From the NCBI GenBank assembly GCA_014529385.2, contig CM043960.1:120664543-120728542 (forward strand): a stretch of 64,000 bases of DNA, read 5' to 3'. The notes below the pieces were generated by a model. It made no database searches and was not told the DNA's origin. It saw only the letters and a list, made by a program, of their open reading frames with translations. Shown here piece after piece: positions 43,786 to 54,889 of this stretch. The stretch comes from Adiantum capillus-veneris (lineage: Eukaryota > Streptophyta > Polypodiopsida > Polypodiales > Pteridaceae). Made by a program: the position numbers and the translations under genes. Positions within the stretch are counted from its first letter, which is position 1. Each line of letters begins with the position of its first letter.

Positions 43786-45760
43786 TCATTCCTCTGAGTT
43801 CTTCTTCTTCCCTATGGCCATGATGAGATCCCTACTCTTGCAGATAATCTCCTTGAATCTAGCCACCAAGGTGTCATTCTCAAAAATCTGACTATTCCTG
43901 GTTTTCCACACGTGTTTGAAAAAAAAGAACCTGATAATCTGAGTACAAACCAAAAGCTCTTGGCTTTTCATTGTTTCACCTCCAAGGAAAAGATTTATTT
44001 CATAGAATCCTATTTTCCAAATCCTTTGGACCCACTTGCCTAGCTTGCTGCAAGGCCACAAATAGTCAGACACTCCTTGAAGAGGTGGATAAGATCTTCA
44101 CTTGCTGGTCTACGTCCCAAACACCTATCAGAACCAATTCCACGGAGAGGGACTTTGATGCCTATTTGGCAAGGCCCCCCACAACACATTGCACAGAAAC
44201 AACTTCATTGATAGTGGCCATTGATGGTTCCAAATGTTATTAGTCACCACAATCTAGCTACCTTATGGCCATTGTTTACCCCATTGTTTGTTGAGATGTG
44301 CAAACCACTCTGCCTTGTAACTGAGAGCATGGTAAATATTATGGAGAGAATTGCCAGTTGCATGAAATACTTCAAAGTGATAACTTTTTTGAGGTTTTGT
44401 ATGATGTACTGGTGCAAAACCTTGAACACCACCTTTTGTTGATGGATTTTGAAGGTGGAATGTATAATGTTCAGATAGCATAATAGGGAAATAGAGGCAA
44501 TTTTGTCATAGTTGGATTTTTAGCTAAATGTACAAATTAATTGGTTGCATAAAAAGGAAATAGCAGTTTAAAGCATAGAATGAATTGTTTTAAGAATCGT
44601 ATGTACTTATTTAATTTTTAGGTATAGTGACTTGTCTCCATCTATATAGGTTGTGAGGTTGCTTACTGAAATGATCATTGAATTGGCAAATATAGTTGCG
44701 GTACATGGTTTGCATGTTGTGTAAAGTTTTGAGGTAATGCTACTTGCTACATCGAGTAGTTTTTTGGTTGTACCATCGAATACAGTTTTGGTCAAAGGCA
44801 TGTGATTTTCGGTTCTTTGCAACTTTTGTTATCACATCGTAAAGGCTTTGATGAAAAGTAGTGTACCGTACAATTAGGAGAGATCTTTTTCAATTCTCAA
44901 TCAAGCTCGCATGGTTGATAAAAGCAATACCAAAGTTCAAAGTGGTTAATTACTATGGGAACGAATATTTTCATTGTGCAAGTAATTAGATTGAAATGTG
45001 AATCTATGTGGAAATATAAGGTAAATAAAAGTGATTGTTAACAAGGTTATGATTTTTTGCAAGAATGTCAAAAGGCACTTGGCTTGTGGTTTAAGCTATT
45101 TTTAAATTAAGTAATTTTGGTTTACGGTTTAAAGAATTGTCTTTCCTTAGGCCAGAGCCAGGCTCTCCACTCAAAGTTGGACTCGTAGGTTGGCATAGTA
45201 ATGTTGTCCAGCCCTTCCACAACTATGATGACGATTAGTTTTATTGGGCCATTGAGGTGAAATTTCTCAGTTAGTTGGTCCATATCCTTCCATCTCTTAG
45301 TGTTGCTGTCCCAAAACAGGTTAAGTGCTTGATTCCTTTGTTGTTCACTTTCCTGACAATTTCTGGCCAGAAAGGGTTACCCACCAAGTAGCCCACTTTG
45401 GACAAATAGGGGGACCAATGAGTAATGGAATTCTGGAAGTAGCTCGTTAGCTCCCCCACCCCAGAGTTCTGCTGCTCTTTTGAAATTTTGTACCAGCTTG
45501 CCCATTGTGCCTCCCAGCCTCAGATTAACCCATTGGGGGGCTAGCAGTTTGTCATGAATTTCTAACCCTTTCCATTCACCTTCTTGTGAGCATAGTTTTG
45601 CTTTGTCCGTCATCTCCCTCACCATAGTGGTCCATGCCTTCGTGTGGATAGAAGGGTTGATTATCCCGATACCTCCCTGCTCCATTGGCCTAGCTACCTC
45701 CTCCCACTTTGCGCATTGCCATGGAATGGACTCTTTGGTGTTATTCTTCCACAAAAATCT
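43786..45760 (-). pseudogene. LINE copy 3 C-terminal region
   Basis: Frames carry MWKNNTKESIPWQCAKWEEV, LAPQWVNLRLGGTMGKLV, FQNSITHWSPYLSKVG, a terminal stretch with WKIGFYEINLFLGGE and FFFKHVWKTRNSQIFEND, matching copies 1 and 2. Between about 44330 and 45100 the match to copy 1 is lost (see separate entry). Confidence 0.7.
44330..45100. other. Non-LINE interruption of LINE copy 3
   Basis: Copy 1 text continues from FLKPQTK directly to LNKQWDKQWP, but in copy 3 those two phrases are about 770 bp apart. The inserted text is AT-rich, without long frames. Ends are not clearly defined and no terminal repeat was recognised, so the class (MITE, SINE or other) is unknown. Confidence 0.45.
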
Positions 45761-45955
45761 TTTATAGGTTTCAAGAAATCCTTCCAGTCACAATGTAAGG
45801 GATCATAAAGGAATTGATTACTTTAAGATGGCTATGAAAGGGCAGTAGCATGAACTCATCTTCTCATTTTTTTCCTTGACCTTGTCCATGACCCACTGAA
45901 ATCTTTTCTTGTGCATTAATGTCGACCCCCAATGGGCCCCCCCGATGTTGAAATA

Positions 45956-46513
45956 TTATCCCTTTAGACACAATCTCTCCTGACCAAAGAAAGGGTCAAA
46001 TGATTTGTTTTTAGACAGTGAGATAAGTCTTAATTTCTTAATACCGCACTTTGATCTTGAGGCAATGACAAAAATCTGCACAATCTCAAGAGTCTTCCTC
46101 ACATTTTGAGGGCAAGCTTTTAGGAAGAGAAGGGAGTCGTCAGCAAAAAGCTTAGCTAGCAGCTGATCGTTGCCTGGCAGGCTCAACCCTTGAATCTCCC
46201 CTCTAGCTGCACTAGCTTCAAACATAGTTACAAGGGGGTGAGAGACGATGGAAAACATCAAAGGGGCCAGTAAGGAACCCTGATTAATAGATCTTTCGAC
46301 CTCAAATGAGCCTAAGACTCTATTGTTGAAGAGGATTTTAGAATGGCTATCAACACACAAAGTTTGAACCATCCAACACAGCCGTGGACCAAATCCTAGC
46401 GACTCCATGCCGTCTTCAATGAAGGACCATGTAATCCTGTCATATGCTTTGTCCATATCAAGCTGGAGTAGAATACACTCTTGCATTGTAGCAGTAGCAT
46501 CCTCAATGCCCAT
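45956..46513 (-). pseudogene. LINE copy 3 reverse transcriptase core
   Basis: A 185-codon open frame with LLQLDMDKAYDRITWSFIED (first Asp), SFEVERSINQGSLLAPLMF and KLFADDSLLFLKA (FADD at residues 123-126). This is the best preserved RT of the family in the window. The frame is cut on its N-terminal side by the solo LTR at 46538. Confidence 0.8.
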
Positions 46514-46537
46514 CGTTGACGTCAGGATGTTGTTATA

Positions 46538-47268
46538 TGTTAGGTATGGAGCTTGATTTACCCCTTGTAATTTGTTGTGTTAAAAATGCACATTTATAAG
46601 GCCCTTGTTATGAGGAGAAGCCATCGTGCATGAAGAAAAATCACTCGTTGGAACCGGAGTATTCCTTTTTGCCAAAATATTATGGCCAAACGGCGGCCGA
46701 AAAGTGGTCGGTAAATGGCCGCTCGTTTGGCCACTTGGCCGATGCCCAGTAGTCAATGGCCGATGCTCGTTAATGGATGGTGGCCGGTGGCCAAATTCAA
46801 TGGCCGGTGGCTAATTTCAAAGGTGGACTTGTCTTCTCAAGGGCGGCCACACATGGACGGATTGGAGAGTCCAGTTTGGACTTGTCTACACAAGGGCGGC
46901 TAGACACGGCTGCCTCTCATGAGAGAGGTCTTATAAAAGGATGCCTTTTCTACACACAAAAATGGATTGAAGAGGTGAAGCATTGTGGTGCATTGGAGAA
47001 GTTGGGTGTGAGGTGGCGAGAGTGAAGCAAGGCGGGAGCTCTATTAAGGGTATAATCCCTTTGTAACCTACTTCTCATTTGAAGTACTAAAGCCATTGAG
47101 TGGCTGCTTTCCTGTGGATGTAGCTCACATTGGGTGAACCACGTATATCATGTGTGCACTCTCTCTCTTTCTCTCTCTCTACTCTAGAATCTCTCATATG
47201 TGAAAACTATCTCTCTCCATTAAGTAAACTACTCTAACATCTACGTAGCTACGTCATATTCCCTAACA
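46538..47268 (+). mobile_element. Solo LTR (731 bp) inserted in LINE copy 3
   Basis: It starts TGTTAGGTATGG and ends TTCCCTAACA, so the last bases are inverted TGTTAGG/CCTAACA. It is flanked by TTATA (46533-46537) and ATATA (47269-47273), a 5-bp duplication with one mismatch. LINE text continues across it on the minus strand (HQHGFIK...SIY then ILTSTMGIEDA-like). A TATAAAAGG box at 46932-46940 and CT-rich text at 47160-47181 fit an LTR with plus orientation. No internal domain is present, the signature of LTR-LTR recombination. No other copy of this LTR was seen in the window. Confidence 0.75.
46683..46815. repeat. GGCC-rich repeated motif in the solo LTR
   Basis: Variants of AATGGCCG, GGCCGATGC and GGCCGGTGGC recur about ten times within 130 bp. 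The stretch is much richer in GC than its flanks. Confidence 0.7.
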
Positions 47269-47274
47269 ATATAA

Positions 47275-48704
47275 ATAGATCTTACTTTTATAAATCCATG
47301 CTGATGGAGGGTCAATGTTTTGTCTAGAAGGGGGGAGATCCTAAGGGCTATAGAATTGGAAATGATTTTGTGTGTCATCGACATCATCAAAATGGGATTC
47401 TAGTGTTTGAGTTGAGAGCAACACACCTGCTTAGATATAGATTTGATAAGTCCTTGTTTCGGAGTCAAGAGTACCTTCCATGAGTGCTCAATTCTCCATA
47501 TGCATGACTGGATTTTTGAGATCATCATCAAATTCCTTGAAGAACTTAGTAGTCATGCCATTCCACCCAAGGGATTTGTCCTTTCCCAGTGCTAGAGAGC
47601 ATTTGCCTTTAGAAAAGGCCTCTTAAGCAAGATGGCTTCCGCCGGGGAGATTGTCTTGTTGACACTTGAAAGTAGAGCGGCCCAACAACGTCCACCTCCT
47701 AAGACGGACCTCAAGTTGGACTATGATCTGGTTGAGGTGGTCAAGCATCAATTGAGCCATTTTATCTTGATCTTGTATTGTAGATCCATCTGCATCTGCA
47801 AGTACTTGGATTATGCTCCGACTCCTCTTGACTTTTAGAGCCCGGAAGAAATGAGATTTGTTAGCAGCCTCCAGCTGAAGGAATGTTTCTTTGGAGAGTA
47901 AGCGAGCCTTCCTAATCTCCTTGAGACACCATTTGCCAAGTCTTCTTTGCCCTCAAGGCATCTCTTATGTTCTTCACTGGATGCCGACCCTGTGTGTTTT
48001 TTTTTCGGCTGAGATGAGCAACTTCCTCTTCCAACTGCTTCCGTCGCTCCTCCTTAGCCTTTTCGAGTTTTGGACTCAAGCTTTTTACTGCCTTCTGAAT
48101 ACTCTTGGCAAAATTATCCATGCTCTAGGGTTGGATAGGTCAATGTATTTATTAGACTTTCTCAAGGCTTTCTTGGCCAACCTTTTGAAGAACGGTTCTT
48201 TGAAAAGGTGTTCCCCCTTGATCATCAACTTCTTGGATCCTTTGGGGACTTGTCCCTCCCCTCTGGCTTTTTTGAGTTTGATGGATAAGGGAAAGTGGTC
48301 GAAAAGGCTCTATGTCAACACCACCCCCATTTCAAGAAGAGATGGGATCCAGTTAGCTTGATGCGAGTAGTAGCATCTGTCAAGTTGAGAAGCTATGCGG
48401 GCATATTGTAGGCTAACATAAGCATATCCCACAAGTCTTGCAATGCCTATTTCTCACACAAGCTCAACCACTTTGTTCTTTCAAGCCTGCCAGCATACTT
48501 CAGGACCCAATTCTATCCTCTCTCCTTTCAACCATGTTGAAATCTCCTGACAAGAGCCACTCCCCTTTGATAGGGGAGTCCCTTAGGTGCATCCAAAGAT
48601 TAGTTCTTTCTTTTGCATTGCGGGGCCGTAGATGTTCATTATGGTAATTGGTTTCTTAGCCCACTAGACTCTCACTCCAAGGGCTCTCTCAGAGGGGTGG
48701 TTCT
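47275..48704 (-). pseudogene. LINE copy 3 RT fingers, linker and endonuclease end
   Basis: From the solo LTR upward: SNSIALRISPLLDKTL-like text, HQHGFIK, then the linker frame 47912-48121 rich in Lys/Glu (EKAKEERRKQLEEEVAHLSRKK), then the endonuclease piece with NIYGPAMQKKEL and WLLSGDFNMV (about 48520-48640). GDFN is the phosphate-contact motif of APE-type endonucleases. It breaks off near PW-x-R/E at 48700. Confidence 0.65.
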
Positions 48705-48825
48705 ATTGGAGGAGAGATGGGGAGAATGGTCGCTTCCAACTTCCAATCTTGCTTGCACACCTCCTTCTCAACCTTTCACCATCTCTTCCAATTTTCCAAG
48801 TACACACACACACACACCTAGACTA

Positions 48826-48913
<88 letters not shown>

Positions 48914-49001
48914 TGATAAAGGGAGAGTGTAAGATAATGAAATAGAAGATGTAGACATAATTAGGGAGAACACAACATAACACAGTATAGAATAAGAGAC
49001 A
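48705..49001 (-). repeat. Element A 3' LTR (approximate)
   Basis: Its first 130 bp match 62808-62935 (CTTGCTTGCACACCTCCTT, TTTCCAAGTACACACAC). It contains CA runs (48799-48819 and 48832-48910). The right end is uncertain; 49001 is proposed because GAGACA there would give TG..CA on the minus strand. Confidence 0.5.
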
Positions 49002-49039
49002 GGGAAGGGAAAATTTCAGGCATCTGCACAAGAAAGGCC

Positions 49040-49470
49040 TAAAATCATAGCGCCAAACTCCATGGCACCCTTCTTGTGGAGTTTGGCATTTAATTTATTA
49101 TTTGAGTTATGGATGATGTGGAAAGACAGCTTTAAGAAATAGAAATGCAACTTGATGTGTTGTGAGTGTTTCCTTACAAGGAATGAAGTATGCTTGTTTA
49201 TAAAAACGATCAATAACAGTCCAAATCATATCATTCTTGTGAACAGTGAGTGTAAATCCAGTAACAAAATGTATTGAAATATGTTCCCAAGGTTTTTCAG
49301 GAATAGGGAGAGGGTGTAAAAGTCCCAATTTCTTACTTGTTTGCTGCTTTGATCTTTTGACAAATCACACAAGTTGAAACATACTGCTTCACATCAATCT
49401 TCATAGTAGGCCAATAGAAATCATGACATAAGTTTTAAAAAGTAGCAGCAAATCCTCTATATTCAACATA
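49040..49470 (-). pseudogene. Element A integrase remnant
   Basis: The frame 49107-49328 reads LLHPLPIPEKPWEHISIHFVTG and DMIWTVIDRFYKQAYFIPC, the start of a gypsy integrase core, with the first catalytic Asp replaced by His (SIHFVTG). The upstream zinc region (49340-49420) is frame-shifted. The rest of the core and the C-terminal domain are absent, lost by internal deletion before 49030. Confidence 0.7.
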
Positions 49471-49787
49471 GGGTGGTTTGTGCAACTCTTCAATGATCAA
49501 TATACGAAAAAATTACACACAATTTCTGTTTGAGATAAAGAAAGTTTGCTTATTCCAAAAATGTGTGTACATAATTGTTAATCATATGCAACCATGTGGT
49601 TTTGAAATCATTTGTGCATAAGTGTCAGATAATGAATCAAACGAAGTACCCATAATGGTTGATAGATTATTAAGAGAGGGTCTTTAACTCAAAGCATCAA
49701 CTACAACATTTCCCTTACCAGGTTGGTATTGAATGTTGGGTTGAAAACTTTGAATGAAGGAAACCCACTTAATATGTCTATCATCTA

Positions 49788-51073
49788 TTAAGGGTTGAGA
49801 CAATAACTTTTGATACTTTGTTGATTGGTTTTGATGATTAAATCAACACCTATTAAATAGTATTTCCAAATTTTCAAGGCATGTACAACAATAGTCAACT
49901 CTTTGTCATATGTACTAAATTTTGCTTTAGACGGATTAAATTTACGACTTTCAAATGCGAGTGGATGGTTATCTTGCATAAGGAATGCATCGATACCTTT
50001 TCCACTAGCATAAGTGATTACGACAAAGAATGGTCTATCAAAATCAGGCAATCGTAGTATTGGTGCATTTATCAAAGCATTCTCGAGCGCATTAAAGGAT
50101 CTTTCTTGCAAATCAGACCATACACAAGGAGAATTTTTGTTTAATAAGAGAGTAAGGTAATGAGATTTGTAAGCAAAGTTACGTGCAAACTTCCTGTAGT
50201 AACTGCACAAACCAATAAAAGAACGAAGTTCATGCAAATTTTTGGGTCTAGGCCATGACTGAATGGCTTCAATTTTCTTGGAATCTACATGTATTCCCTT
50301 GCCCAATACAATGTGTCTCAAATATTTAATTTCAGATTGGAAAATGAACTCTTTTTAGGATTCAAATATAAGTGGTTCTGTGCAAGTAGATCAAATACAC
50401 GTTTTAAGTGCTCTTTATGCTCTTGTTTTGATTTACTGAATACACAAATGTCATCAAAGAATACAATCACAAAGTCTTGATGGTCAACGAAAATTGTGTC
50501 CATCATGCATGTGAATGTGGCTGGTACATTTGTTACACCAAATGGCATGACAAGAAATTCATAATGTTCCGTTTGTGTTCAAAGCAATTATGTAGACATC
50601 TTAGTCAAACATTTTGACTTGGTGATACCCTGAGTTGAGGTCAATTTTTCTAAAGATGTTTGCCCCTTTTAGTTTGTCTAATAGATCATTCATTCTAGGA
50701 ATAGGGAACCCATTCTTGAAGGTGATCTTGTTTAAGCCCTGTAGTCAACACACATACGAAAAGCTCCATTTTTCTTCTTAACAATTAGTACTCGAGCTTT
50801 GTATGGTGAACTACTTAGTCTTATAAGTCCTTGATTAAGCAAGTCAGTGATCTGAGTTTGTATCTCCTTGTGTGCAATTGGATTTACACGATAAGGTGCT
50901 CTATAAGGAGGTTGACTACCCGATGTAATATCTATTTTGTGGTCTTCTGAACATGAAGGTGGAATTCCAGGTGGTAGATCATGCATGAAACAATGCTTAA
51001 ATTGTGAAAGAAAATAATCATGTGAAGAGTTATGTGAGGTTTTAGTTTTAGTGGAGATTTGATTTACCAACAC
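49788..51073 (-). pseudogene. Element A reverse transcriptase and RNase H
   Basis: Frames 50732-51073, 50318-50548 and 49788-50321 give QPPYRAPYRVNPIAHKE, ARVLIVKKKNGAFRMCVDY, MPFGVTNVPATF, FVIVFFDDICVFS (FFDD, catalytic pair kept), GLCSYYRKFARNF and RNase H text FFVVITYASGKGIDAFLMQ and YDKELTIVVHALKIWKYYL. In RNase H the first Asp of DAS is Tyr. Frameshifts lie near 50560-50730 and 50320. Confidence 0.8.
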
Positions 51074-51314
51074 TAGATATGTTTTCCCTTGTTTTTGAAT
51101 TTCTCTTTTGGCTTGAGTGTAAGAGAAAAGTGGAAATTTTTGATGTGCTAGTGTTGCTTAGATGGATAAATTTGGATTATTATGAGTGAGAGACATGATA
51201 CTGTTTATAATGTATCAATGGATTAAATTCATGACGAAATGGCATTCCCAAAATCATGTCAAGACCATGCAATGGTGCTACCAGAAATGCACGTGCTTGT
51301 GTAAATTCACCAAT

Positions 51315-51595
51315 TCAAACTCCAACAATGACTTGGGTTTTGCAATTAAAATGCCGATTATTTAAAAAAGTTTTGACTTTGTGAGGTGAAGAAATTTGAG
51401 AGAGAGAGAGAGATAGTTGTTGTGACAATCGTGCATAAATAAACTCATGGCTACTACCATCATCTAAAAGAATGGTGACACTTTCACCCTTGACTGTACC
51501 TTGCACTTTAAACAAAATGTGAGGAGATCTAAGAGTACCTGAAGATGGGTTGTCATCGTGATTATACTCAAGATCATATCCCTCACCGTAATTAT
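51315..51595 (-). pseudogene. Element A protease
   Basis: GTVKGESVTILLDDGSSHEFI gives the retropepsin core LLDDGSSHEFI (D-D-G rather than D-S/T-G in print, with SSHEFI typical of gypsy). HILFKVQG precedes it and KTFLNNRHFNCKTQVIVGV follows. The open frame runs on into element B's LTR (to 51662), which is a fusion artefact of the junction. Confidence 0.7.
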
Positions 51596-51714
51596 CCACC
51601 CAACCACCCACTATATAGCATAGCCCCTGACCCTTTGCCCTAGTCGGACTCCCTTTCCACATTGCCTAGGCCGGCCTTGCCCTTGTCTAGTCCGACCTTG
51701 CCAGTGTCCTGACA
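51596..51714 (-). repeat. Element B 3' LTR, truncated
   Basis: About 119 bp matching 62123-62243 with roughly ten differences. The first 32 bp seen in the other LTR (TGTTAGACAAGG onward) are replaced by element A protease text, so the outer edge has been deleted. Confidence 0.8.
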
Positions 51715-51730
51715 TTACTCCCCCCTTAAG
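51715..51730 (-). other. Element B polypurine tract
   Basis: On the minus strand CTTAAGGGGGGAGTAA stands immediately before the LTR start TGTCAGGACAC. It overlaps the last codons of pol, as in many chromoviruses. Confidence 0.8.
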
Positions 51731-52139
51731 AAGAGTTTTCGTCCTCGAAAACAAAAGTGGGGAACTTCTTCTTAAGAACACTAATGTTTTCTCAAGTGGC
51801 ACCTTCCTCAGGTCGGTCTTTCCACTTGATTAAAGCTTGTTGACGTACATGATGATGTGTATGCAGCTCATGATAATCGAGAACACGTTCAGGTTCATGT
51901 GGTAAGGTAGGAGGTTCAATGAAATCAAGCAAAATTTGTTGGTCAATGACATTGTCGTCCCCATGTAACCACTTACATAAACGGCTTACATGAAACAACA
52001 GATGAATATGAGAATGTGAAGGTAGCAATAATTTGTAGGCACGATCACCTAATTGCTTGAGTATTTTGAAAGGCCCACAATATCGGGAAGATAATTTAGG
52101 TGTTGGCCCAGTTTTTAGACTTTCTGAATGTTCTGGCAC
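51725..52139 (-). pseudogene. Element B integrase C-terminus with chromodomain
   Basis: LSSRYCGPFKILKQLGDRAYKLLLP is the integrase C-terminal GPF/Y region. It is followed by HVSRLCKW and a chromodomain-like end VRQQALIKWKDRPEEGAT, where the next codon, Trp in chromodomains (ATWE), is TGA at 51789-51791. Reading through gives ENISVLKKKFPTFVFEDE before the real stop. In active chromoviruses the chromodomain guides integration to marked chromatin. Confidence 0.75.
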
Positions 52140-53060
52140 ACGTAAAAATACTTCCTCCCCTTCTTCGAAGGTAACTTGCCGGCGTTTCTCATTAGCATAC
52201 TTCTTATACCAATCCTGTGCTTGTCAAACATTCTGACGAGTGAGTTTCAGCATATCCATGTGGTCTTGGAGAAAATCCTTAAGTTGTTGGAGTTTTTCAG
52301 TTGCCAACCCCACCGTAACTGGTGAGCTAGGTTGAAACCCATACATGAGCATGAAAGGACTAAATCCAGTTGTGACATGCTTAGCACTGTTGTAGGAAAA
52401 ATCGAGAATAGGTAAGTATTCTTTCTAGTCTGACTGTTTTTTGCTGATGTATGCTGTTAACATATCCTCTAGCACCTGGTTAACTCGTTCAGTATGACCA
52501 TCTGTTTTTGGATGATCGGCTGTACTGAGGTTCAGTTGTGTACCCAATCATTTAAACACAGCTCCCCAAAAGTGACTGTTAAACTTGGGATCACGGTCGC
52601 TGACAATGTTACTTGGAAAACCATACAATTTGTATAGATTGTCCACGAATAACTTGGCTAGTTTTGGTGTCTTAATCGTTGATTTGGTTGGAATAAACTT
52701 ACATAGTCACAGTCAACTGGTCTACGACCACCCATACCGAGTCATGACCTCGTACAGTGGTTGATAAACCCACAAAAAAGTCCATAGAGATGCTTTCCCA
52801 TTTTCCATTGGGAATCTCCAAAGGATGCAAGAGTCCTCTTGCTTTCAGGCGCTCTGCTTTGTTAACTTGACATTTTTGGCAATGCAAGACATAAGCTTGA
52901 ACAAAGCCATGTATACCTGGCCTGTAAAACTGTCGTTGTACGAGAGCATAAGTTTTTCTAATACCCGGGTGCCCTGCACTTGGACTATCATGACATTCAT
53001 AAAGAACTTGGCGCTGAATGTCTGTGTCCGTCGGTACACAAACTCTCCCCTTATGGAGTA
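52140..53060 (-). pseudogene. Element B integrase core
   Basis: Zinc region SPSAGHPGIRKTYALVQR...HCQKCQVNKAERL, then SISMDFFVGL (Asp), a frame-shifted IVSDRDPKFNSHFWG (Asp, near 52600) and [15 protein letters not shown] (Glu, near 52480). All three catalytic residues remain, but frameshifts at about 52700 and in-frame stops between 52140 and 52690 disrupt it. Confidence 0.75.
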
Positions 53061-53640
53061 GGTACCCATTGTCGATGGTGAAATGCTTCCATCGCTGTAG
53101 TTCATCACTCGATAGAGGAGAACTAGGTGTGGAGGTTAACGTTACACTACCATCATTGGAGTGAGAAGGATCCCTCATTTGAACATGGCTCCACACTTTG
53201 GAATATGCTTCATCATGCTCAGATTTTCCTTTGAGAGAATCCAAAAATTCACTACGAAGTTCTGTGAACAAGAGAGAATTGATCTCCGGCATACGACTTA
53301 GAGCGTCAGCCACCACATTGTATCGACCTTTACGATACCTTAGCTTGGTGTCATGTTCTTGAAGAATCTCGGCCCACTTGGCTTTCCAACCCTTCAAATC
53401 CATTTGTTGTGTAAACCATTTGATGATTTCATGGTCAAACACAATCTCAAACTGAGCACCATACAGATAATGCCGCCATGTTTCTAAACCAGACATTATT
53501 GCATAGAGTTCGCGCTTATAAGCAGAGTAGTTCTGCTGAGCTGCATCAAGCTTCTTGCTTTCAAATGCAATCAACCGTCCGTCTTGTAACAGGACTGCTC
53601 CAATAGCACGATCACTGGCATCCGTTTCCAAAACGAATGG
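52860..53640 (-). pseudogene. Element B RNase H
   Basis: The 310-codon frame 52699-53631 starts ETDASDRAIGAVLLQDGRLI (Asp), then YSAYKRELYAIMSGLETWRHYL (Glu), FEIVFDHEIIKWF (Asp) and YNVVADALSR (Asp), a complete catalytic set. The frame continues into the integrase zinc region. The upstream join to RT is a frameshift near 53640. Confidence 0.85.
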
Positions 53641-54674
53641 TTCAAAGGATCTACAATAGCCAGTATGGGAGATGTAGCTAATGCATCCTTGAGCATATCA
53701 AAACTGTGTTGTTGAGCGGATCCCCACTGAAAAGCTTTGCCTTTGCCTTTTAGTCGATCCGTCATGGGAACAACAATATTAGCATAGTTTTCAACAAACC
53801 TTCGGTAAAAACCTACAAATTTCCAAAAAATCTATAACTCTTCCAAATTTTTAGGAGAAGGCCATTTCTGGATGGTATCCATTTTGGATTGATCCATATA
53901 TAGCCCATTAGTTGAAATAACATGCCCTAAATAGTGAATTTCGTCTTTTAGAAAATCACACTTAGATTCCTTGGCATATAATTTGTTTGTTCGTAACAAC
54001 TCAAACACTTGCCTGAGATGTTGTAAGTGTTCTTCTTCAGAAGCACTGTAGACTAGAATGTCATCGAGGAAAACAATGACAAATTTGCCCAAGTATGGCT
54101 TCAAGACACTATCCATAAGTGTCATGAATGTTACGGGCGCATTGGTTAACCCAAAGGGCATCACCAAGAACTCGTAGTGTCCAAATCGTGTTTGGAATGT
54201 AGTTTTCGGTATATCAGCAAGTCGAATACGAACTTGGTGATATCCTGACCGCAAGTCTATTATTGTAAAAATGCGAGCATGAGTGAGTTTATCAAACAAC
54301 TCATCTACTCGGGGCAATGGGTATTTGTTCTTGATCGTAACCGCATTTAAGCCACGGTAGTCTACGCACATACGCATACTGCCGTCTTTTTTCTTCACTA
54401 ATAGGATAGGAGAGGTCCATGGTGAAGAACTGGGTTGTATATACCCTTTGCTAAGGTAGTCAGCAAGGTGACTTTCCACCTCAGCAGCTTCAGAATAACT
54501 CATACGGTAAGGCTGTTTACTAACAAGTTTATAGCCTGCAGCCACGTCGATGCTATGCTGCACCGATCGTGTCGACGGTAATCTTGGTGGAAAATCATTA
54601 CGAAAAACATCTCGAAATTCCTTTAATAATTTATGTAACTCACTAGCAATGTTTGCTTGTTTAGAATTAGCCAT
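53571..54674 (-). pseudogene. Element B reverse transcriptase
   Basis: An open 280-codon frame with [75 protein letters not shown] (Asp), [19 protein letters not shown] and [13 protein letters not shown] (FLDD). One stop (near 53830) separates it from the same-frame continuation ending near 53640. This is the most intact RT in the window. Confidence 0.88.
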
Positions 54675-54889
54675 TGGTGGAAGAGATGAAGAGAAGCATG
54701 CGGCGTTGAGGAATGTTCAACAGATTCAATGCTAGAAAGAAAATGAGATAGTGAGTAACACAAGAAAACTTGATCTATTTCATTATCAGTAACGAGCTGC
54801 ATAAGCTCAACGGTACAAATCAATGGTGATGAAGGTATATCCTTCTCTCCTAACAACAACACATGTGCACCATGGGATTCAAACATCAA
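54675..54889 (-). pseudogene. Element B remnant between gag and RT
   Basis: The text DIPSSPLICTVELMQLVTDNEIDQVF fits the stretch between protease and RT in gypsy polyproteins. No protease active site and no gag zinc knuckle precede it; gag ends at about 54886, so roughly 0.7 kb appears deleted. Confidence 0.5.

Larger units (their letters stand above)
43604..48704 (-). mobile_element. LINE copy 3 (minus), interrupted and truncated by later insertions
   Basis: Same family as copies 1 and 2 on the minus strand. The 3' end has an A-rich tail (reverse of 43604-43615) and a palindrome. Reading upstream: C-terminal region, RT with intact FADD, a solo LTR insertion (46538-47268), RT fingers (47275-47600), linker (47912-48121) and endonuclease end (about 48500-48700). 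At 48704 it stops abruptly inside the endonuclease where the gypsy A LTR begins. Confidence 0.8.
48705..51595 (-). mobile_element. Element A: Ty3/gypsy, 3' half (minus)
   Basis: An LTR-like start at 48705 (TATTGGAGGAGAG) matches 62808 (TGTTGGAGGAGAG), where a Met-type primer site stands beside it. Between the LTR and 51595 lie integrase core, RNase H, RT and protease on the minus strand. The gag side is missing, cut at 51595 by the truncated LTR of element B. The other end of element A is at 62244-62940. Confidence 0.7.
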
